64,000 bases of DNA from Tubulanus polymorphus (GCF_964204645.1 NC_134033.1:11863155-11927154); one strand, 5' to 3'. Counted from the first letter of the stretch, positions 8,736 to 22,212 are shown. Program-made: numbers and translations. Notes: a model not told the origin generated them from the sequence alone.

Positions 8736-9935
8736 ATCAATAAGATATATATTAAGATATTAATAATTATGATAAGATAATTATTAATTAAGAAAACCCC
8801 ATCATCAGTTTTCGGAGAAATAGTTAGCGAAAATATGTTTCCTGAAATAATGTCATAATACTTTTTCCTTAGTCAAGTCAAACACAGAATTCAATAGTCA
8901 TGCCATTACTCTATACTAACCAAAATTAATTCATGAACCTTTCGTCCATAAATTTGTCATTTTACTAGCTTTTTTGTAAAACAGGGCCTTCAACAGGATT
9001 ATTCAATGAAGTCTTATAGTCTGTTGGATTTGTAGGATTATGCATACTTGGTCTTCAAAGATAGCAGCTGGTTTCGTAATGATTGTTATAGTCTTATTTT
9101 CTATTATTACAACATACATTATTACATAAGGCCTAATGTTCAGACTGAATTTTTCTGCTTGAAGCTTGTCTACAGCAACTTTGATAAATGACACCCCTGC
9201 TGAAGGCCATTAAAAATCTGAATTCTCCGAACAAGTCAATAAGTTCACACCGAGGATGGGGCCTTTATGATTCAAGGTAAACTCTCTTTGTCTAAATGTC
9301 TAATTAGGAATGTTATTAACAGCCCAAATCATAAACATCTACAGTAGAAAAAACGTAAAAATACAAACAAAATGTCGTCGTTGTCACAGCATGGCAGCAA
9401 GTAGTTAGCTTAAAGAAAACATACCCTTTTTGATTACATTTGGTTTGGGGATATAAGTGATGGTTCATCATTCACAACTTTATCTCATAACTGTATGTGA
9501 CACGAACGATTCAGCCAATGATAGCTCGCCATTTAATGCATTCAGCTTAATTAGTAACTTCCAATCATGCACAATTGACAAGCTATTTTCAGCACTGAGG
9601 ACAATATTCATTAGACAAAAAATAGAATTTTTATAAATTTCGTAGGATAGGGTAACAATAGCTCAATGGCTTCAATACAGTCAACTTGCTTTAGTCACCA
9701 CCACTAAAGTCGTCTTACTACTTAAGTCTCTATCTTCTAATTCCAAAACAATTTACTCAGTTGATAGATTGTACAATGTAATGATGATAACCATATAGTA
9801 TTGTTAAACCTTCTCAAATTATTTCACAACAAATGAAACACATCATTATTTCAGTAAGTTCATATCACCATAGTCATTCCATAATCTATTAGGAATGAAA
9901 AAAGAATCCTTGCAGATAATGAAATATTCATTAAT
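8736..9935. other. intergenic, nothing recognised
   Basis: AT-rich DNA without a coding-like frame on either strand. Confidence 0.4.
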
Positions 9936-9947
9936 AGTAATAATAAT

Positions 9948-10008
<61 letters not shown>

Positions 10009-10009
10009 T
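9936..10009. repeat. (AAT)n microsatellite
   Basis: About 22 AAT units with an interruption near the left end. Confidence 0.9.
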
Positions 10010-11970
10010 AAACAGTTTTTCAGACTTTTTACTATTGTATTTCTACACACTTAACTTTTTACTTATATTTTACGGTTTTTTTTAAATATAATGGAAGATT
10101 TGTTTCATATGGGATATAGGCTAACAAACAAACAAACAAACAAAAACAAGGATCGAATAAGAGATGAAGAGGACACTGTACAACAAGTTTCGAAAAAACG
10201 GGAAAGAGAGAACTGCTACGTTTACGAGTATCGCAAACACACAAACAGTTAAACCTCGCGATAACGGATTTCAATGGCTGCTTTCATAGAAACCTACTAA
10301 CTTTTTAAAAGTAGCAAAGTTTCATTTTTCAACCGATATCATAAACTCTGCCTTAATTGATCGGAAGCATCGGAAACTATAGACATTTCATCGGGTATCA
10401 TGGACATAGAAGGCAATGAATCTTCACCGAGTCATTTACCAAGCTCACCTCCATTATTCAATGATAAATTTTGCCGAAAATTGTCAGTCCACTGATGATA
10501 GGTATTCGTTATGATGAGGTTTAACTGTTGCTAGTTAAATAATAACCTAACCACTGTGTCCGGTGAATATCGCTTAATGATTTGTGGCAAAAATAACATC
10601 GCCATATCTTGGTGGATTAGTCTAAAGCCCCGACAATTCGGTTACAATATGTCTCGGTATAAAAACTACGCGTTAAGCTCGCACGCTGGCTGGCTGGCAC
10701 GCAGGCTGACCGGCTGGCATGCTGGCTGACCGGCTGGCTGGCAGACCGCTGGTTAATATAAACATTTTTGAATGAATAAACGACTAGATATTTAATCATT
10801 GTTTCGTCTCTTTACATTCAGATATGCTGTTATATCGTAATAGTTGAAACTTCGCTGAGAGTGTTCGCGTTATAATATCCAATACTCTTTGATTTGTGCA
10901 TCATACAGTACAATGTGGTACAACTCCGATCGTCGAGGACATCAATACGCTTTCTAACATTGATACCGACAAAATTTGTTTCGTATGATTATGTTTGTGT
11001 TTACGGATTGAAAAATGAGTCTGTTTTAATGTTATCAATGATGTGCCAATTTTTTGTAATCGTGTCATAATACAATTGTATATCCAATGCGTAGTCAAGT
11101 AATAACTGAGGTTGTAGTAGATATATATCAAACGAGTTGTTTGTGAATGTACCGAGAGCGAATGTTCGATGTATCAAATGAGTTTTTTTCTCGACGTATC
11201 GAATCACCCAGTGAATACAGGATAGCGCGTGAATCCATGAGTTTTAGTATCCGGATGATGATCGTGTCGAATGAGTTTACCGCCACAAGCACATCATTCC
11301 CATGAACTCGTTGAGTTTATCGGAGTTAACCATCATCGTAGCAACAGAGAGCTTGTAGCCTCACAGTTCTTCCTGCCGATCGACTTTTTTTACCGCGAAT
11401 CAGTTCATCCCCCAAACAATTCCTGAAATTCAAAAGGTATAAATATAATTGATGATTTATCTGTCAATCACCCTTTTAGTGGGGATACTTTCCCGACCCC
11501 TCAACACTACAAGTTAATTGAAAAATTCTAAAATTTTCACCTCAGTGCCGCGTATAATGGATGTAGTGTATATTGTGCCTTCCAAATGGTGCGGTGTATT
11601 GTCATTTCCTTTGATTTTACTATGTGCGACTGATGCCTTTCAATATTCTTATCATGATAAACATATGGATAAACGGCGCTGTATACGATAGGTCCATTAT
11701 ACCGTGGACTCTTTAGCGTTTTAGCGTCCATGATTATACGCCGCACTCTGTGGCAGAGGCAGTACATACATGGAGGCCATGGGTTCCTTATAACCCAAAT
11801 CAAAAATACATATAGATTATGTATTTTTGATTGAATGTATAGTAAAACCCATATACAACAAACATTAATGGTGAAGGGCAAAACGCTCGCTGTGGACAGC
11901 TGTTTTCACCATTGAGTTTTAACTTTTAACTGTAATAGTTAAATACAGTATATGAACGGTCCGTTATACA
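10010..11970. other. intergenic downstream of CASK, no gene seen
   Basis: It contains a GC-rich minisatellite at about 10683-10745 built on GGCTGGC / GCTGACCGGCTGGC. Several open frames are AT-driven. A 96-base minus-strand frame behind AATTTCAG at 11326-11422 is exon-like, but it has no recognised partner. Confidence 0.4.
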
Positions 11971-12120
11971 CCAGGGGCCAGTTGCATAGTCGAGACTTTT
12001 TAAGTCCAAAAGTGGTCTTAAATCTTAAAACTGGTCTTAAGCTGTTAGATTAGCTATAGAACTAAGATAGTCATAGACTGGTCTTAAGTCTAAGCCATGA
12101 CTATAGAACCGGCCCCAGGG
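11971..12120. mobile_element. MITE in the CASK 3' flank
   Basis: The two ends are inverted copies: CCAGGGGCCAGTTGCATAGT on the left, and ACTATAGAACCGGCCCCAGG on the right. Internally there are repeated GGTCTTAA words and partial self-complementarity, so the transcript could fold. It begins 61 bases beyond the CASK stop codon and so probably lies in the 3' UTR. Related words recur at 14.4, 22.5, 39.0 and 47.9 kb. Confidence 0.7.
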
Positions 12121-12180
12121 TACGGCGTAATGCAGTACCGTCACATGACAGGGTTTCAAAGCGGACGCTTACTGTTCTCG

Positions 12181-12357
12181 TCAGTAGACCCAGCTAACCG
12201 GCACCCATTGTTCGGTCGTGCAAACTTCGTCGATTTCGCGTTTCAATTCGCATATCGTTTCCTCGATGTCGTTATTTACGATTTTCAAATCGAAGAAATG
12301 TCCGTAGGCACGTTCCAGAAGGTCACTTTCGCGAGCCAGTCGCTCTAGACTTCCATC
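12181..12357 (-). CDS. CASK: CASK last coding exon (GK C-terminus)
   Basis: The terminal exon encodes the end of the guanylate kinase-like domain, from [12 protein letters not shown] through [11 protein letters not shown] to the C-terminus WVPVSWVY and TGA (12181-12183). That C-terminal motif is shared by CASK and p55/MPP1 MAGUKs. The acceptor is TTCTGAATTTCAG, and the exon begins in phase 0 at GAT. This fits either of the two alternative exons upstream, both of which end in phase 0. In CASK this region forms the helical lid and final helix of a GK fold that acts mainly as a protein-binding module. Confidence 0.95.
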   Translation of the reverse strand, partial: DGSLERLARESDLLERAYGHFFDLKIVNNDIEETICELKREIDEVCTTEQWVPVSWVY

Positions 12358-13738
12358 CTGAAATTCAGAAAAATATGAAACATTCGAAATGTTCCTACGT
12401 GCGAGATCGCAATGAAAATCGACAAAAATCAAGAAGAATTAAGGAAAGTTGTTGTTTGAGTAGAGAGTGAAACAAGTGATAAATCGTCATTCGTTACTTA
12501 TATTAGATAAAACGTTAATCAGAACTCGAAAAACATAGCAATAATGGTAAGAACATTCTGGAAAGTAAGATTATTTTTCTTAGATGCTAGATCAAGGTGG
12601 GAACGCAGGCAGCTAGTCGCTAGTCTCACAACTGCACTCACAGAGCACGACTACTTATTGCTAAAACTACAAGTGTCACTGACTAATCACTAAAGGCTTT
12701 GAACAAGTGTTTTTCACAACAGTAATTACGGGATCTACACAAATAGCTGCGATCTACAGTGTGTTTTTGGAACTACTTTCAATGCTTCTACTTGCATGTA
12801 CTAGATACGTGAATGTTGATTTTCTAAATCACATGAATATTCTTATGAATGTGATTCCAACGAGAGAAGTTCATTTCTCGATTCTTTGATATAAGCTCTA
12901 ATGTTAAACGCACAAAGTGAGAGAGAGAGAAAGAGAGAGAGAGAGACATAGAGGAGGTCGGGATAACTCTAAAAGTTCGTTAGTTCGAATGAAAGAAATC
13001 AACAACAACGAATAAAAATGCAAAATTTCGCTGAAAGTTCACCTGGTCGAAAAGTATTGAAAACTTTAGTACGTAGCCATTTTATTGAAAGCAAGCTCTA
13101 AAAAACATCTGCACGCTGAGGTTCAGAAGCGGATACATAAAATTCAAGTCATTCAGATCGAGAAACACATTTATGAATTTCGTTTTCTTCAGTAAGAGCA
13201 TAGGGTCAACCCAGTCAATCTAAGTTTGTCAAGTGTCGGGAAGTCCTAGCGATGACCATGTAGCTGATAAGGGAAATTTTCAAAGGGAACATTTTACAAT
13301 TCAAGCCATTCAAGAACTTCATTAAACGCTTTTATTTTTCTTCAGTAAAAGTAGGTAGAACTAAATTTTGGTGAGTGTTCATTATTAGGAAATATGAGAA
13401 ATCTTAGTCACAATGTAGTTACCGATGACAACGACGATGAAAGAGCACATTTTTGAGACATATTTTCGAGTTTATTCGTAGAATGTCTAGTGACATAATA
13501 ACTGGTATTGACAATTTTGTGAGTGGAAATTTTTTTGAACTTTTCGCTGATTTGGAAAGTATCGACCTCAGCCCTTATCGGGCGATGTACTAATAATAAT
13601 TTCATCGAAAAAGCACATTTTTATAATCTTAAATAATTTTGCCACTGCATCGGATCTCTTATTTCTTCGGTTTTTTTTGTGCAAAATTCATATTTTAGGT
13701 ATATATGTTTATGTCGGAGCACTGCTGTTGAGACTTAC
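12358..13738. other. CASK intron, nothing else seen
   Basis: Intron between the last exon and alternative exon B. It holds a GA-rich microsatellite at about 12918-12945 and no coding-like frame. Confidence 0.6.
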
Positions 13739-13834
13739 ATTGATGACACGTGCCTCCGTCATTGTTTGTAGACTAGGGGCAGCGATGAAAACTACAAGTG
13801 GAGCGAAATCGGCCGTACGCAACACCTTCAGTGC
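13739..13834 (-). CDS. CASK: CASK alternative GK exon B
   Basis: A 96-base exon (32 codons, phase 0 at both ends). The acceptor is CTACACTCCACAG and the donor GTAAGT. It reads ALKVLRTADFAPLVVFIAAP, then SLQTMTEARVIN. It is clearly homologous to exon A at 14973-15053, with the same start, the same VVFIAAP core strand and a different tail. It encodes the GK segment just after ILDVEPQ. Its APSLQ start of the tail resembles insect CASK as I recall it. Either copy joins in frame to both neighbours. Confidence 0.9.
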
Positions 13835-14408
13835 CTGTGGAGTGTAGAAAATGTTAATATCGTTCGTTTGCATGCAAGCTATTACTATTAGTAGTAGACA
13901 GGGTTAGATAGAGAGGGGTTTGACTGGTCAACTGAGGTACCGGTATCGTCACTGGTATGAATTCAGTTGCAAAACGAATTGCTAGTTCCACAAGCGATGG
14001 GTACATAATATGAAGACCCTGACTATTTGGCCAGGACTTTCAGCTGTTGGTTTTATTTGATTCCAATAAGAAATTTTGTCCATTTTTATATTCATTTTTT
14101 TTCCAATCAACACTGGAGGCAGATTTTAACTCAAAGAATTGTTTTGTTCCCGATGCCTGCTTCTCAATAGTCAAAATGGCTATAGTTGGCGTTCCTGTAT
14201 ACCTCAGTATCGCAATAAGGGGTTTAAAAACAAACATGAATCGCACAAGCTGAATGCTATATATGTATAGTTTTCAAGCTGAATGTGTCTCATGTTCATT
14301 TATTAGCTAGTCATGCCACTAAAGGGTTAGTTTGTTAACGCACACTGTCTTACCAGGTAAAAGGAATATAGAGTCCCTGAACATAGCGAAAATATCGATT
14401 TGAGATAT
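13835..14408. other. CASK intron between alternative exons
   Basis: No coding-like frame. The array at 14409-14641 and the AT repeat at 14838-14880 lie in the same 1.1-kb interval. Confidence 0.5.
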
Positions 14409-14641
14409 TGGTCTAAGCTCATTTTGGTTCTATAGCCAAACTGAAAACTTAAAACCAGTCTAAGCTCATTTTGGTTCTATAGCCAATCTGAAAACTTAAG
14501 ACCAGTCTAAGCTCATTTTGATTCTATAGCCAATCTGAAAACTTAAAACCAGTCTAAGCTCATTTTGGTTCTATAGCCAATCTGAAAACTTAAAACCAGT
14601 CTAAGCTCATTTTGGTTCTATAGCCAATCTGAAAACTTAAA
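14409..14641. repeat. 47-bp minisatellite, 5 copies
   Basis: Five near-identical 47-base units contain CTAAGCTCATTTTGGTTCTA followed by TAGCCAATCTGAAAACTTAA. The array lies in the intron between the two alternative CASK exons. The unit is related to the MITE family at 11971. Confidence 0.95.
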
Positions 14642-14837
14642 GACCACTTCTGGACTTACATCATGTCCGCACAGCTGCAAGTCCTGGTCTGATTCTAGCA
14701 TCTTAGCGAATCAACAAACATTAATTCATTGATTCAAAATTTGGCCCAGTACATACTTAATATTCCTTTCCGCGGCTAAGAACCGTTGCGCGTGCGCGAT
14801 TAAAAACAGAACACAAAAAATGAACACAAGATATTCG

Positions 14838-14840
14838 TAT

Positions 14841-14880
<40 letters not shown>
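14838..14880. repeat. (AT)n microsatellite
   Basis: About 40 bases of TA repeats followed by GAGAGAGA, about 90 bases intronic of the exon A donor. Confidence 0.9.
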
Positions 14881-14882
<2 letters not shown>

Positions 14883-14972
14883 TATAGAGAGAGAGACTAG
14901 TAGAAACTGCAGCTGCGACTGTTGTCTGCTGGTAGAGTGACCGGGCATCGGTCGGTCGGTCGGTGTGTTTAC

Positions 14973-15053
14973 CTCGCTCATCGATGCTATTATAGGCGCT
15001 GCAATGAATACAACGTATGGAGCGAATTCTGCCGTACGCAATACTTTTAAAGC
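14973..15053 (-). CDS. CASK: CASK alternative GK exon A
   Basis: An 81-base exon (27 codons, phase 0 at both ends). The acceptor is TTTTTACAG and the donor GTAAAC. It reads ALKVLRTAEFAPYVVFIAAP, then IIASMSE. It is homologous to exon B at 13739-13834. The first 20 residues differ only at two positions (E/D and Y/L), but the tails differ in sequence and length (7 against 12 residues). The shorter tail is closer to the vertebrate CASK version, as I recall it. Both copies are intact, which points to tandem exon duplication with alternative use. Confidence 0.92.
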
Positions 15054-15120
15054 CTGTAAAAATATACCATTCATATTTCGATGACAACATCACAAACAAA
15101 TGTTCAAACAATTTCGCGCT

Positions 15121-15742
15121 GTAGGAGCTACGTTCATAAAGTACGCGGAAATTTTGATGATTTGCCGTGTACACAATCACAAGGCCTTTTCTAATTACTG
15201 AGAGTACGGATCGACAACCCGGAATTACGCTAAATACATCAGATTGAAAAATTAAATTTTTTTTCCTCTGTCTTGTTTCCTTTTAATTCTATTTTGTTGA
15301 TATTTCCGTTTCAACCTAATGATTTGCGAAAGTTAGTTTTGTTCATTACTGCCATCATTTCAGTTCAATTGAACACAATTTTAACTCCTTTAGAATTTTT
15401 TTGCAAGATTCAATGTGAGAGTGAAGGTGAGAAAAAATTTCTTTTAAGGGTTTTCTGCATATTGTAGAAAAGCCTATTACCATCCCTATTATTATTGATA
15501 AACTTAACATGCTTCATAGTATGGACATTTAAACCAGAAAAGCAAAAAATCTGTTATCGCTGCTTTGCAGCTATATTTATTCTTGTGTTTTCAAAGTTCC
15601 TCTCCATTAACAGGCATGGAAAAAAAACAACAATACTCTCAGTAATTAAGAGGCCTAAGATTTATGGACTGAAGGAGAGGTAGCCAATTTATGAGTTCTC
15701 ACGTCATAGACGTGAACGTACTTTATGAATGAATGCCCCTAC
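15121..15742. mobile_element. nested MITE beside CASK exon A
   Basis: The outer ends are inverted repeats around GTTCATAAAGTACG (15131-15144) and CGTACTTTATGAATGAATGC (15717-15736), both starting or ending in GTAGG/CCTAC. A second inverted pair lies inside: AAGGCCTTTTCTAATTACTG (15181-15200) against AGTAATTAAGAGGCCT (15641-15656). Either one element inserted in another, or one element has two-tier ends. No transposase frame is present. Solo relatives of the inner end occur at 51.6 and 56.9 kb. Confidence 0.7.
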
Positions 15743-16229
15743 AATATCATCAATCATTCCTCGCAACGTTCAAATCTGAAACGACGGACGTCTCTCATAA
15801 GTGAAAATAATATCCTCGAAACGAAGCGCAATTCGAATTTCAAAAATCATTGATTAGTTGAGACTAGGCTAACGATATATAAACTAAATCATTTAATAAG
15901 GCTACGATATATCTCGTGAAACTGGAGAGAAGAAAAAAAAACGCCTTTTTTTCGACAAATTCAATATAATCAATTTTACGATTTAAGAGAATTAAAAAAA
16001 AAAAATTCGACAAGAACCACCAAAAAAAAAATAATGCACACGCGGTTAGTAACGATATGAACACATTTTACGTGGTTATCATGAACTCAGTATATTTTCC
16101 TTTCTACCACAATTCACAATGTTTGTTACGTAATTAATTCGATGTAGAATTATTCAAATCTTATCGGGAATCAAAACCATCCTCGCTCGGTGGGGATTTG
16201 AACCGAAATGGCGCATCGCGAGACTAGAG
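15743..16229. other. CASK intron, nothing recognised
   Basis: AT-rich with poly(A) runs and no coding-like frame. Confidence 0.4.
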
Positions 16230-16430
16230 CCACGATCACACATGAGACGATAATTTGGTCAGACTCAGGCCCCAGTCACATTTGGGCCCAATTAGAGAGC
16301 ATGTTCACACGTAAACCACTGACTCGATACTTAAAAAAGTGAAGTGAAGACACTTCTGGAAACTGTAGCAATTCACACGAAATAATTTGATCCATGCTAA
16401 TTTGATCCGGCTTGGTCCTACGTTTTCTGG
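16230..16430. repeat. dispersed repeat, copy 1
   Basis: It shares ordered blocks (for example CGTAAACCACTGACTC and AATTCACACGAAATAATTTG) with the reverse complement of 37085-37275, so both are copies of one interspersed family. No ends or coding part could be defined. Confidence 0.5.
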
Positions 16431-16618
16431 TAGGGCCAAAAATGCTCATGAAATCGCGGCTTTTGCCACTGTACGAATTCCTTCAGACCCAGTCACATTT
16501 ACGTTATAAAAATGCTCTATTGTAGAAAATGGTGCCGAAATAAAAAGCGATTACCAATTGGCTAATAACTTGAAATGAAATTCAGATATGTGATATAGCC
16601 TAGTAATGCAAGTATTAA

Positions 16619-17182
16619 CCCTTTAACCAGCAATTGGTTGCTTTTATAGACCAGAGTGAATAGAATAGTCAAGTATTGATTTCGCTGAAGCATTCTAACT
16701 CATCTTCCGGTGAGCAGATGGCGACACCAGACAGCCTACGATGTCTAGCAAAGCAGGAAAGCGATATATCATACAATGGTTCAAACTACAGGGCGTATAG
16801 AAACGACGTTTCATGCAAGTGAGATTTCTGTAGTAGTAGTAGTAGTGGTGTATTATACTAAAGTCACTCTCTAATTGGTTGGAGTTTTGTTGATACTTCG
16901 GACAAAGTAATGAAGAATTCTGATGATAGTTTATCTTTGGATGAATGATGATAGTGCAGACATGGCTGGCCTAACAATCTGGATGACCCAGAGAGGGGTC
17001 TATGACCAGGGGGATCAGGCCCCGAAGGTGACCCCCCATAGTTTGCCAACTTTGTATCATTCGAAAGCCTGTGAAAAAAGCTTTCATAAAATACGTACTA
17101 TTAAGGGGTTACGAGCTATAAAATTTCCCTGCGCATCGTCCAAAATCAGTCACAGGCTGAAAAATACTCGCCGGTGAAAGGG
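16619..17182. mobile_element. piggyBac-type non-autonomous element
   Basis: TTAA flanks both ends (16615-16618 and 17183-17186). The termini are inverted: CCCTTTAACC on the left and GGTGAAAGGG on the right. TTAA target duplications and CCC-starting ends are the mark of piggyBac-superfamily transposons. There is no transposase frame, so it depends on a source elsewhere. Confidence 0.6.
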
Positions 17183-17186
17183 TTAA

Positions 17187-18449
17187 TCTGCTGCCAAGAC
17201 CAAACCCCTCAGATAAGGTGGTCCATACCTGCAGATTGGTACTTGCATTACTACGCTAAGCTTTCGTACTGTGACAGAATCTTGATGCCATTAGGTTCCA
17301 AATCCCGGAGGGACGAAATTTACTAGAGGGCGGGCACCCTAAACTACTACATGGATGCTATACTATAGCATATATATCATAATAATAAGATTATCACATA
17401 TTACGGATAAAACCTACGTAGGTGGTCTTGATAATAATGATAACAGTGCTAAAGGAACTCTTAAACCGCCCGGTAGAATTTTTAGTTTAGCCAGCGCGGG
17501 ATTTGATAGAAAAATTATTGTTAGAAACAGATCTGCATTACGTATGTAGTAGTAGTAGTGGTAGTAGTGTAAAAGAAAGGAAAAAATTGATAAGAAGAAC
17601 AAGCCCCTCAGATGTATTTGAAAATTTTACTAGCATTCGAAATAGTCGCTAAAAGTATGCTTAGGTCGGCTTACCAATAATGGCTCTATTTAACTCGACA
17701 TTCTGGAGTTCCCAAGACCCATTCATAGACCCTTCTCATCATATCCCGCCGACATTATCCTACTATAGAAGTACTGGTAGGTAACTAAACATATCTTGTT
17801 TTCTAGCCTAACTAACTGGACCAGATCCAGGGGTACGAAATGTGTTTTGCCAAAATTCTAAGGGTAAATCAATTAGCAAAAGCATTCTGGCCTGTTGACA
17901 GGAAATATAACCTCTTTTCTTAAAATATTTGTGGCTTTTTTGACAGAAATTGCCTTTAGATAAATGGGGAATTAAAACTTGGAAGGGTCATCGTGACATC
18001 TCAAAAGACCTGGAACACCCTTGGACAGACCGAGGACGCTAAGTCCTGTCTTCCAGCAAATTGGTAAATAATCACTATGAATGAATACAGTAAATCTTTA
18101 AACCAAGAGAGACTATGATGGGTCAAGATGGACCGAGCACTCAGCACTAGGTTTCATCGAACGTAAGCCGACCTAAGAGTTAAGCGTAGCTAAAAATTTT
18201 TGGGATTCAGTGGAATCGTCGTTCGTCGATAAACAACGCGACGGATACCACGTGTTCTCCACGTGTTCTGTTTGTTTTTTAAAATGAATTCGTACAAAAT
18301 TTCGCGAGAAAAACCAAATTTTTCTCTGCCCAAAATTACCGTTATATTCCCCCTATATGTAACCTGAAAAGAACGGAAACAAAAGCGGCGTTTTAGTCGA
18401 GGAATACGTATGAAAACATTCTCACATTTATAGCGGTAATGAACGATTG
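17187..18449. other. CASK intron, nothing recognised
   Basis: A short GTA/TAG microsatellite lies at about 17547-17568. No coding-like frame. Confidence 0.4.
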
Positions 18450-19085
18450 CCACCAGTGATACACAAAAAAATAACTAGGATCTGGACTGGAATATTTTGC
18501 AGTGGCAATGGTGGTAGATCCAGAGAGTAAGAGATATCTTGTGACCTTGAAATCTCAATCAGTTAATCAGCGAAACTCAGTTGGTGACTTAATAATTCAT
18601 TCTAATCTGACAGAGAGAAAAAGCAAAAACAAATTTCTTTTGTTTCTCCTATCTCTGATGATGGAGTATCTGAACTCCAAACTTTCAGACTAGAAGAAAT
18701 CATTAAGTCATCAAATGTGGGTTTTACTTATTTAGATATCTTTAATTTGCAATGGTAGCACATTGGAAGTCAGAGATATGCTGTACCGTGTTGCTGAACC
18801 CTGACAAAGGTTGATGAAGTGACAAGTATCAGATTTGGAAATTGTGGTCGATGTACAAGTACAGTAACTATAAGCCTCGTCTTGGCAAGGTTGGCCACAA
18901 GATATCTCATTTCGGCGATGGTTGACAAGCGCGAGATTTCTCTTATTTGCTATGGTAGTAAACCAAGGGGTATGAGACATCTTGTATGGAATATTTTGGC
19001 AGACCAAGCAGTACGAGATATCTCGTATTTGCTGGTAGACCTAAAAGATATCTCATATCGGCGTATCTCGACGGTCGGTACATGA
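18450..19085. repeat. degenerate tandem array with GAGATATCTC
   Basis: About ten diverged units, each roughly 50-60 bases, carry a GAGATATCTCxTATTTGC-like core and a GGCAATGGTAGACC-like spacer. The core is palindromic. The array ends less than 30 bases from the donor of the CASK exon at 19109. Confidence 0.6.
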
Positions 19086-19108
19086 GAGGTTATGAACCGT
19101 TCTAGTAC

Positions 19109-19311
19109 CTGAGGCTCCACGTCAAGAATGGCCATGAGACCTTGCTCGTGTATTTGTCGAATCGTTTCGAGTTTAGTTCCGTACATCGCGTCTTCGTGCG
19201 TGCCGTACTCGAGGTACTCGTTCGCCGCGATGTCCGCCATCATCTGATCGTGCGTTACGAAAAAGTAGTTCTTGCCGTTCTCCTCGTCACGACGCGGCAA
19301 CCGAGTCGTAT
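19109..19311 (-). CDS. CASK: CASK GK domain exon
   Basis: A 203-base exon. It begins with two bases completing a histidine codon (PIPH), then [24 protein letters not shown], and [20 protein letters not shown], and ends ILDVEPQ before the donor GTACTA. It covers the nucleotide-monophosphate-binding part of the guanylate kinase-like domain. The EYGxHxDAMYGT segment is as in animal CASK. It joins in phase 0 to exon A or exon B. A longer reading frame upstream of 19311 is intronic read-through. Confidence 0.95.
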
Positions 19312-21445
<2,134 letters not shown>

Positions 21446-21595
21446 CAAGTAGGACTAGAGTTTTTCTGTGGAAAGCTTGTAATTTCACGACCTCTTCGTA
21501 CGTAACTAAGTCGAGCTGGTCGAACACTGCGTTGTGTTTGGCCAGGTATTTATCACGGTAGTTTTTCTTTTTTCGCCCGAACCACGAACAGTTCA
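21446..21595 (-). CDS. CASK: CASK HOOK / GK start exon
   Basis: A 150-base exon (2 + 147 + 1 bases). The acceptor is TCTTTTCCAG and the donor GTAAGT. It reads [20 protein letters not shown], then [16 protein letters not shown] and RKTLVLL. The basic RKKK cluster between SH3 and GK is the HOOK segment, which in CASK and p55 proteins binds the FERM domain of protein 4.1. The first two bases complete a valine codon split with the SH3 exon. Confidence 0.95.
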
Positions 21596-21965
21596 CTGGA
21601 AAAGAGGTATATAGAAAATGTATTTCATACAGTGTACTATAGTCAGCACATGAAATGTGAATAGCGAGTAGTGTTTAGGGCAATTTCTTTGTCAGGCACT
21701 AAGTTAAGACAGAGTCGGCCATCTTGGATGACATCATGACCTACACTTTGGTCATGTGATAGGTCATGCCAGTTTACATATTCACATGGGGTATAATGTA
21801 AGCTCGAATGGCCTCCAGCCAAGTGGGCTAGAGTCACTTCGAATTTACACTTTGAGTGGGAAAGCTAGGCAGCGCTGAAAGGTTTAATTTTCTAAAAAGC
21901 GTTCTAGTGTTCGAAAAGAAAAAGACATTTATCATCGGTTAGCGTGTTAAATTCACCAAAATTAC
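21596..21965. other. CASK intron
   Basis: A 370-base intron. A run of open minus-strand frame at 21643-21837 has no CASK similarity. Confidence 0.5.
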
Positions 21966-22212
21966 CAGCTTGGTCCCGTTTGGCTTTTTCAATAGCCATA
22001 CATGCCGTTCTCCATTCCTGTAACTCAGGGGATGGTATAAGACCGGCAGGTTCGTTGTTGTGTATGCCGTATTTCCTCGCTTGCCACCAGTTGTGGTCGT
22101 CTTTGCTGATCACCTGCACGATGTCGCCGACCTTGAACTGGATGCCGGCTTGCGAACATGGAATGAGGTCGTCTTCCTTCGGATCGTAATCGAACAACGC
22201 TTTTACGTAAAT
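21966..22212 (-). CDS. CASK: CASK SH3 domain exon
   Basis: A 247-base exon (82 codons plus one base). The acceptor is CGGTTACAG and the donor GTAATT. It begins [19 protein letters not shown], runs through [20 protein letters not shown], and reaches [16 protein letters not shown]. This is the whole SH3 domain, with the CASK/p55-specific KDDHNWWQ and [10 protein letters not shown]. It starts in phase 0 and fits directly onto the exon ending HQQ at 25198. Confidence 0.96.

Noticed and set aside
11326-11422. Exon-like minus frame NCLGDELIRGKKSR behind AATTTCAG
   Set aside because: It lies beyond the CASK stop, has no upstream donor it can be matched to, and no family.
11537-11881. 114-codon minus-strand frame downstream of CASK
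   Set aside because: The composition is repeat-like and there is no domain or splice context. Treated as chance.
12097-12348. Plus-strand frame over the last CASK exon
   Set aside because: Antisense shadow of the CASK C-terminal exon and the adjacent MITE.
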